This document shows positions 58,793 to 64,000 of a stretch of 64,000 nt of DNA, piece after piece. The notes under the pieces were generated by a model. The model saw only the letters and a program-made list of their open reading frames with translations, did not search any database and was not told the DNA's origin. The position numbers and the translations under genes were made by a program. Numbering within the stretch: position 1 is the first letter of the stretch; each line of letters opens with the position of its first letter. Source of the DNA: Pseudomonas fluorescens (GTDB lineage: Bacteria; Pseudomonadota; Gammaproteobacteria; Pseudomonadales; Pseudomonadaceae); NCBI RefSeq assembly GCF_040448305.1, contig NZ_CP148752.1, forward strand, positions 3,100,001 through 3,164,000, written 5' to 3'.

Positions 58793-60403
58793 ATGCGGAG
58801 CAGGCTGCTCGCTGTAATGTTTACTGTTTTCGGGATGTTTTGGTCGGTGCACCTGTGGGCCGAAGACGCACCGAAGGTGGTTGATGCTCCCGTTGAATTG
58901 AAAGTGGCCAACCGCACCATCATGGTGTTTCGCGCGACCATCCTCGGAGAAGCCCCGGCCTCGCGGGTCAAGCGGGCGAAAGCGGTGATCAGTGAGGCGC
59001 TGGATGACGCCGATGACCTCAATGTCTCCATCGACCCGATCATGAAAAGCTACATGGTGCTGCTGGGAAGCCGGCGTGCCTTTATCGTTTCGCCCAATGA
59101 TTTCGACGAGACCGAATACGACTCGGTACAGCAGGCCGCCGAAGCCGCGGCCGGCAAGCTGCGCCAGGTCGTGGCCGAAACCCGGGAGGCGCGCAGCCTG
59201 CGGTTGATCCTGCGCTCCGTGGTCGCCGCGTTGATCGCCACCGGCGTTTACATCGCGCTGCTGTTTGGCATGTCGTACCTGCGGCGCAGAGTGCTGAAGA
59301 AACTGCCCGAGCTGATGCATCGGCACACCCAGGCCCTGAAAGTCGGAAGGGTGCCGCTGCTCGACGCCAATTACCTGTATCCGTTGGCCAGCCGCCTGCT
59401 GGAGCTGGTGCGCTGGATCATCGTGTTGCTGCTGACGTACGAATGGCTGGGCTTTGTCCTGTCGCGCTTTCCCTATACCCGTCCCTGGGGCGAAAGCCTC
59501 AACAACTATCTGCTGGAGCTCGGCGGCTATCTGCTGCAAGGGATCGTTGGCGCCATACCCGGGCTGGGCGTGGCGCTGGCAATCTTCTTCATCGCCCGCG
59601 GCGCAACCGCGTTCATGCGGCGGATACTGCGCCGCATGGCTGCACCGGGCACCCTCAGTTGGCTCAACCATGAAACCCTGCAACCGACCCAACGCCTGAC
59701 GTCCCTGGCGATCTGGCTGTTTGCCCTGGCCATGGCCTATCCGTACCTGCCGGGTGCCGGCACCGATGCCTTCAAAGGCTTGTCGGTGTTGATCGGCCTG
59801 ATGATTTCCCTGGGCGCCACCAGCGTGGTGGGCCAGGCGGCGGCGGGGTTGATCCTGACCTACACCCGAACCCTGCGCCCCGGCGAATTTGTGCGCATTG
59901 GCGACTACGAAGGCACGGTGACCGAACTGGGCATGTTCACCACCAGCATTCGCACCGGCCTGGGCGAGGTGCTGACCCTGCCCAACTCGATGATCACCGG
60001 CACCGTCACCAAGAACTACTCGCGGGTGGTACAAGGCCCCGGCTACGTGGTCGACACCGTCGTGACCATTGGCTACGACACGCCGTGGCGGCAGGTGGAG
60101 GCGATGTTGCTGGAGGCCGCAAAGCGTACACCGGGGATTCTCGAAGTACCGCCGGCCCAGGTATTCCAGACGGCGTTGTCGGACTTCTACCCGGAATACC
60201 GGCTGGTGGCCCAGGCCATTCCCAGTCAGCCCCGGCCGCGCGCGGTGCTGCTGAGCATGCTGCACGCCAACATCCAGGATGTGTTCAACGAGTACGGCGT
60301 GCAGATCATGTCGCCGCATTACCTGGGCGATCCGCAACAGGAGAAATGGGTGCCCAGGGACAAGTGGTACCCGGCCCCCGCGCAAGAAACGAAGGAATCC
60401 TGA
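58793..60403 (+). CDS. MscS-family mechanosensitive ion channel
   Basis: This 536-residue protein has a signal peptide (cleaved near HLWAED), a periplasmic domain of about 110 residues, several helices (first about 140-162) and the MscS pore and beta domain: SVLIGLMISLGATSVVGQAA (pore helix), RPGEFVRIGDYEGTVTELGM, GLGEVLTLPNSMITGTVTKN. It opens under membrane tension to release solutes. The size and extra N-terminal domain place it among longer YbdG/YnaI-like members rather than the minimal MscS. It is 25 bp before an AspT-family transporter and likely co-transcribed with it. Confidence 0.88.
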   Translation: MRSRLLAVMFTVFGMFWSVHLWAEDAPKVVDAPVELKVANRTIMVFRATILGEAPASRVKRAKAVISEALDDADDLNVSIDPIMKSYMVLLGSRRAFIVSPNDFDETEYDSVQQAAEAAAGKLRQVVAETREARSLRLILRSVVAALIATGVYIALLFGMSYLRRRVLKKLPELMHRHTQALKVGRVPLLDANYLYPLASRLLELVRWIIVLLLTYEWLGFVLSRFPYTRPWGESLNNYLLELGGYLLQGIVGAIPGLGVALAIFFIARGATAFMRRILRRMAAPGTLSWLNHETLQPTQRLTSLAIWLFALAMAYPYLPGAGTDAFKGLSVLIGLMISLGATSVVGQAAAGLILTYTRTLRPGEFVRIGDYEGTVTELGMFTTSIRTGLGEVLTLPNSMITGTVTKNYSRVVQGPGYVVDTVVTIGYDTPWRQVEAMLLEAAKRTPGILEVPPAQVFQTALSDFYPEYRLVAQAIPSQPRPRAVLLSMLHANIQDVFNEYGVQIMSPHYLGDPQQEKWVPRDKWYPAPAQETKES

Positions 60404-60428
60404 TGTCGCCTGAAAGGGAGTTCGCACC

Positions 60429-62120
60429 ATGATCGAGTTTGTGCTCCATGCCTTGCGGACCGACCCGGAAATCGCGGTGTTCCTGGCCATTGCCCTGGGC
60501 GTCTTCGTCGGCCGTATCCACATCGGCAGTTTTCACCTCGGTTCCGTGGCCGGTGCACTGCTGATGGGGCTGCTGATCGGCCAGATCGGGTTGGAAGTGC
60601 CGACCGGTTTGAAATCGGTATTTTTCGTGATGTTCATCTACGCGGTCGGCTTCAAGAGCGGGCCGGAGCTTTTCGGCAGCCTCAATCGCGGCACGCTGAA
60701 ACTGGTGGTGTTGAGCGTGGTGCTGTGCGGGACCGCGCTGGCGGCCATCTTGCTGATGAATGCGGTCTTCGATTTCGACGCCGGTTTCACCGCCGGGCTC
60801 GGCGCCGGGGCACTGACCGATACGGCGATCATGGGCACCGCCACCAGCGCCATCAATCAACTGTCGATCGACACCGCGGCCAGGGCCCAACTCAACAGCC
60901 ATATGGCGATTGCCTACGCGATCACGTACCTGTTCGGCACCATCGGCCTGATCGTGTTCGTCGGCAGCATTGCCCCGAAGCTGCTGGGCGTGGACCTCAA
61001 GGCGTCGGCACGGGAGTTGGAACTGGAGCTGGGCATCGCCAAGGAAGAAGACGCGATTACTGTGCCGTACACCCGCATTGTCGTGCGCGCCCATCAGGTG
61101 GCGGACAACGGTTCGGCGAATGGGCAGCGCATTGCCGATGTGGAGAAACAGTACGAATCGCTGACCGTCGAGCGCGTGGTGCGTGCAGGAACAGTTATCG
61201 AGCGTGACGAGGCTTTCACGCTGATGGCCGGGGATATCGTCGGGGTCTACGCCTTGCGCGAAGCCGTGGGCACGCTCACCCAGTGGATCGGACCGGAAAT
61301 CGACCATGCCGAATCCTTGTCTTTCCCCACCCGCGAAGTGGACATCGTGGTGACCTCACCGGAGTTCGCCGGCAAGACCATCCATCAGGCGAAAAGCCGC
61401 CTGGAAAGCGCCAGGCGCCTGGGCTGCTTCATCAATACCATCACCCGCCAGGGCTACGAGTTGCCGTTGCTGCCCAACACGGTGCTGCGTCGGGGCGACG
61501 TGATTACCCTGACAGGCCGTACTGCCAGCGTCGAAGCGGTGGCCAAGCGCCTGGGGCGGATTCGCGAAAACAACTACAAGAGCGACATTGCCGTGCACAC
61601 CCTCGGCATGGTGCTGGGCTCGTTGTTGGGGCTGTTGTCGACCCATATCGGGATGATCCCCGTGGAACTGGGCATCGGTGGCGGGGTGTTGGTCGCCGCG
61701 CTGGTGATCGGTTGGTACAACTCGCGCCACCCGGAAATCGGCGCCTTGCCGCCGGCTGCGCAATGGGCGTTTTCCGAGTTCGGCTTGACCGCGTTCGGCG
61801 CGGTGGTCGGCCTGCTGGCCGGCCCCGCGGCTTTTGCCGCGATGAAGGAGCAAGGCCTGGCATTGCTGCTGTCCGGCGCCGTGGTCACCATCGTGCCGCC
61901 GTTGGTGGCGCTGTACTTCGGCCGCTATGTGCTGCGCCTGCACCCGATGATCCTGTTCGGTGCACTGGCCGGTGCACAGACCGAAGCGGCGTCGATGAAC
62001 AAGATTATCGAACAGTCCGGCAGCAACACCCCGGTGATCGGTTTTACCGTGTGTTATGCGATTTCCAATGTGTTGCTCGCGGTGTGTGGGCCGATCATTG
62101 TGTTTGTGGTGGCCGGCTAG
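60429..62120 (+). CDS. AspT/YidE-family transporter with TrkA-C domains
   Basis: This 563-residue inner-membrane protein has two membrane halves of the aspartate:alanine exchanger type flanking two cytoplasmic TrkA_C (RCK_C) domains (about 200-290 and 295-380). N-terminal half: LGSVAGALLMGLLIGQIG, GLGAGALTDTAIMGTATSAI; C-terminal half: LGIGGGVLVAALVIGWYN, GALAGAQTEAASMNKIIEQS. AspT exchanges aspartate and alanine; YidE-type relatives have unknown cargo. Regulatory ligands of the RCK domains are unknown. GGGAG precedes the ATG. Confidence 0.82.
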   Translation: MIEFVLHALRTDPEIAVFLAIALGVFVGRIHIGSFHLGSVAGALLMGLLIGQIGLEVPTGLKSVFFVMFIYAVGFKSGPELFGSLNRGTLKLVVLSVVLCGTALAAILLMNAVFDFDAGFTAGLGAGALTDTAIMGTATSAINQLSIDTAARAQLNSHMAIAYAITYLFGTIGLIVFVGSIAPKLLGVDLKASARELELELGIAKEEDAITVPYTRIVVRAHQVADNGSANGQRIADVEKQYESLTVERVVRAGTVIERDEAFTLMAGDIVGVYALREAVGTLTQWIGPEIDHAESLSFPTREVDIVVTSPEFAGKTIHQAKSRLESARRLGCFINTITRQGYELPLLPNTVLRRGDVITLTGRTASVEAVAKRLGRIRENNYKSDIAVHTLGMVLGSLLGLLSTHIGMIPVELGIGGGVLVAALVIGWYNSRHPEIGALPPAAQWAFSEFGLTAFGAVVGLLAGPAAFAAMKEQGLALLLSGAVVTIVPPLVALYFGRYVLRLHPMILFGALAGAQTEAASMNKIIEQSGSNTPVIGFTVCYAISNVLLAVCGPIIVFVVAG

Positions 62121-62238
62121 CGATTTTGAAACCGTAGTGACTTCTGTGGCGAGGGAGTGCGTATTGCGGGAGCAAAGGCAAACTCAAGCACCGGTTATCG
62201 GGCCCGGTGCCAGGCGGGGGACGTTGCGCAGAGTGCGT

Positions 62239-62261
62239 TGAGCGACCGGTAAGGCCGCTCA
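62239..62261 (-). terminator. Hairpin downstream of the beta-barrel gene
   Basis: TGAGCG and CGCTCA enclose an 11-nt loop with ACCGGT, 12 bp past the barrel gene stop on the minus strand and between convergent genes. No T-run; weak terminator or 3' stabiliser. Confidence 0.4.
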
Positions 62262-62273
62262 GTTGTAGCGGTG

Positions 62274-62774
62274 TTAAAAAAGCATATAGGCGGATGCGGT
62301 CGTCTGGTTCAGGTCGATCTCTCCGACTTCCAGAACTTCGTATTCCGCGCGCAGGCCAATGTTGCGGAAGACATCGACCTCGACGCCGACACCGTAGGTC
62401 AGGTCAACCCCGGTATCGTCGTCGGTGGCATTGCCGTCGGCGTCCCAGGCATGAGCACCGACACTGCCGAATACCCGCACCCGATCGCCCAGCGGAAAGC
62501 CGACATGGGCGGCAGCCTGGGCCGATTTGCCGTCGAAATCGACATTCTTGTCCTTGAATTGACCGAGATCGACATAGGCACCCTCGAAGGCCAGGTAGCT
62601 ATTGACGCGATACCCGGCATAAACCTTGTAGCTGGTGTCGTCGTCGTCCAGTCTGGATTCGTCGGTCTGTATGCTGCTTACGCCAGCTCCAAGATATAAG
62701 CCTTTGTCATCAGCGAGCGCTTGAAAAGACAGCAACGATAGCAGTGAAGCGAAGCCAAGGTTTCGAAGTCGCAT
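62274..62774 (-). CDS. Outer-membrane beta-barrel protein (OmpW/OmpA-like small barrel)
   Basis: This 166-residue protein has a signal peptide (MRLRNLGFASLLSLLSFQAL, then ADD) and eight or so amphipathic strands: GLYLGAGVSSIQTDES, SYKVYAGYRVNSYLAFEGAY, LGDRVRVFGSVGAHAW and IGLRAEYEVLEVGEI, ending in phenylalanine (SAYMLF). It is typical of small 8-stranded outer-membrane barrels of unknown role, common in Pseudomonas. The ATG at 62772-62774 gives an ideal signal peptide. It lies 70 bp from the EAL gene on the same strand. Confidence 0.8.
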   Translation of the reverse strand: MRLRNLGFASLLSLLSFQALADDKGLYLGAGVSSIQTDESRLDDDDTSYKVYAGYRVNSYLAFEGAYVDLGQFKDKNVDFDGKSAQAAAHVGFPLGDRVRVFGSVGAHAWDADGNATDDDTGVDLTYGVGVEVDVFRNIGLRAEYEVLEVGEIDLNQTTASAYMLF

Positions 62775-62844
62775 GTGTGGTGGAGTCCTTGTACAGGTTT
62801 GTCTGGTGTTAGGGTTCGGCGAGCATTTGAGGGGCCGTGAGGGG

Positions 62845-64000
62845 TTAATAGAAGTCATTGATTGATATTTTTGAGTCGTACGGCGGGATGTTTGCCGGGC
62901 ATTGAAAGTAGCGTCTTGCCAACGCTTGAACAGGCAGCGCTTTGCAGAACAACCCGCCTTGCGCCAATACAACCCCTTCCGAAACCAGATGCGGCAGTTG
63001 CTGCTGACTCTCGACACCTTCGGCCACGACCTTGAGTCTTAGCGACCTGGCCAACCGGGCAATGTGTCGCCACAAGGCATCCTCGGCAGCGATCTTGTCG
63101 TCTGCTATGAATGAGCGATCTATTTTCAGAATGTCGAAAGGCACCGAATCCAGAAGCGAGAGGTTGGAATAGCCGATACCGAAGTCGTCCACGGCAATGC
63201 GATGTCCACACGCACGAAGCCGTCGCAATTGCAGGGCGGCAGGCTTCTGATCGAGCAAGGTCCTTTCGGTGATTTCAAACGTCATGGCGGACGCGGGCAT
63301 GTTGTAGGTTGCCAGCAGGTCGGCCACATAGTCTGGAAGGGTTGGGTCCTGAATATCCTGGGCGCAAAGATTGACCGTAATGTAGAAGTCCTTGCACGCC
63401 CAAAGGTAGGTGCTGTAATCCTGCGCCACTTGTCGAATCACCGAGCGCGTAAGTTTGCGGATCAAGTCAGACTTCTCCGCGACCGGAATGAAAACATCCG
63501 CAGGCACGTGGGTGCCGTTGTCGCTCCAGTGAGAAAGTGATTCGGCGCCAACCAGATAGCCCGTCGTCAAGTTAACGATAGGCTGGTAGTGAACACCCAG
63601 CGTGTTGGCTTTCAGGGCATTGCGAAGCCGTACGGCGATAGACGTGTAATGCCGTTGGGCACACCTTGCGAGCAAGAGCAGCGCTGCGAACACGCACACA
63701 AGGCCAATGAATAGTTTGAATTTGAGACCTGTCAGGTAACTCAACGGAAGAGAAATGACGGCGATCAGTTCATTTCGGTTGCCCGCAAAGGCGATCAGGA
63801 CCTTGTCTGCCGAGGTAACCAGTTCTTCAAGGTGGAACGGCTTCTGCATCGTCAGCGGCTTGGGGCCCGTGGAGGCAATGGGTACTGCGCCGCCGGGACC
63901 GATGAGGTCCAGTTGCAGGTCCTCGGGAAACTTCAAGTTGTCGAGCAGGATCTTCTTGTTTACCCAAACGTAGGTTGACTGTTCCGACACAATGATAAAG
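62845..64000 (-). CDS. EAL-domain cyclic-di-GMP phosphodiesterase, N-terminus beyond window
   Basis: The visible C-terminal part (385 residues, frame open to the window edge) contains the end of a periplasmic sensor, one transmembrane helix (FKLFIGLVCVFAALLLLA) and a full EAL domain. The signature reads ESL in LVGAESLSHW; other key blocks are intact (TFEITERTLL, DDFGIGYSNLSLL, FDILKIDRSFI, VVAEGVES), so phosphodiesterase activity is likely despite the A-to-S change. The architecture fits the CSS-EAL class, whose periplasmic loop responds to redox or disulphide state, but the CSS motif would lie outside the window. The true start cannot be seen. Confidence 0.85.
   Translation of the reverse strand, partial: FIIVSEQSTYVWVNKKILLDNLKFPEDLQLDLIGPGGAVPIASTGPKPLTMQKPFHLEELVTSADKVLIAFAGNRNELIAVISLPLSYLTGLKFKLFIGLVCVFAALLLLARCAQRHYTSIAVRLRNALKANTLGVHYQPIVNLTTGYLVGAESLSHWSDNGTHVPADVFIPVAEKSDLIRKLTRSVIRQVAQDYSTYLWACKDFYITVNLCAQDIQDPTLPDYVADLLATYNMPASAMTFEITERTLLDQKPAALQLRRLRACGHRIAVDDFGIGYSNLSLLDSVPFDILKIDRSFIADDKIAAEDALWRHIARLARSLRLKVVAEGVESQQQLPHLVSEGVVLAQGGLFCKALPVQALARRYFQCPANIPPYDSKISINDFY

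Noticed and set aside
58739..60523. A 594-codon open frame antisense to the MscS channel
   Set aside because: Low-complexity His/Gln/Arg-rich product, fully explained by GC bias opposite a real gene.
1..64000. CRISPR array, tRNA/rRNA genes, complete insertion sequence or prophage
   Set aside because: The only dispersed repeats are REP elements at irregular distances. I saw no cloverleaf sequence, no regularly spaced repeat array and no transposase.

Overview
The window looks like chromosomal DNA from a member of the Pseudomonas fluorescens group. It has high-GC coding sequence and dozens of short REP palindromes of the GTGGGAGCGAGC...GCTCGCGA type. It carries an arginine-transaminase locus in the gene order I remember from P. 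aeruginosa PA4975-PA4983, and Pseudomonas-type pqi, fbp and polyamine genes. I see no tRNA, rRNA, CRISPR array, prophage or complete insertion sequence. Two decayed loci are visible: an arn (lipid A aminoarabinose) operon scar and an arylsulfatase tail.

Layout. 1-6.5 kb: a DUF1348 protein with a TetR regulator, pssA (phosphatidylserine synthase), an AraC regulator, a LEA14-like lipoprotein, a xanthine/uracil-type permease and an HPP membrane protein. 6.7-9.7 kb: ugd preceded by arnB/arnF remnants, and a tyrosine recombinase. 9.7-13.4 kb: an fbpABC-type ferric iron ABC importer with a Fur-like box. 13.7-17.2 kb: pqiA (as two genes), pqiB and pqiC, an MCE lipid-transport system. 17.3-17.6 kb: the arylsulfatase relic. 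17.7-27.6 kb: a polyamine/amine region with a gamma-glutamylpolyamine oxidase, a PotF-type binding protein, a glutamylpolyamine synthetase, AraC and XRE-cupin regulators, an Old-Yellow-Enzyme-type oxidoreductase or N-demethylase, an orphan binding protein and a class II aldolase. 27.9-43.5 kb: a TetR regulator, then the aru locus: response regulator, periplasmic sensor protein, hybrid kinase, amino-acid permease with a possible 24-residue leader peptide, an acyl-CoA module, aruI, aruH, an aldehyde dehydrogenase and a quinone reductase.

43.6-44.3 kb holds a DUF6124 gene behind a two-copy structured element. 44.7-57.9 kb is a catabolic island for hydroquinone-type phenols. It has an outer-membrane channel, a LIV-type ABC importer, a LysR regulator, a two-subunit hydroquinone dioxygenase with all four expected active-site residues, a semialdehyde dehydrogenase, maleylacetate reductase, hydroxyquinol 1,2-dioxygenase, a YciI protein and a Rieske ferredoxin. 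Together these would import a phenolic, open the ring and deliver 3-oxoadipate. A near-identical 25-bp T-N11-A element lies upstream of both the channel/importer operon and the dioxygenase operon, tying uptake and catabolism to one LysR-type switch. A-rich Hfq/Crc-like motifs sit just upstream of several start codons. 58-64 kb: a glycine-zipper protein, an MscS channel, an AspT-family transporter, a beta-barrel protein and the 3' part of an EAL phosphodiesterase.

The observations most worth following are the shared LysR box, the hydroquinone cluster with no visible upstream monooxygenase, the tandem structured element near 43.7 kb, the arginine-rich leader ORF, the arn operon scar and the two spacer families of REP doublets.
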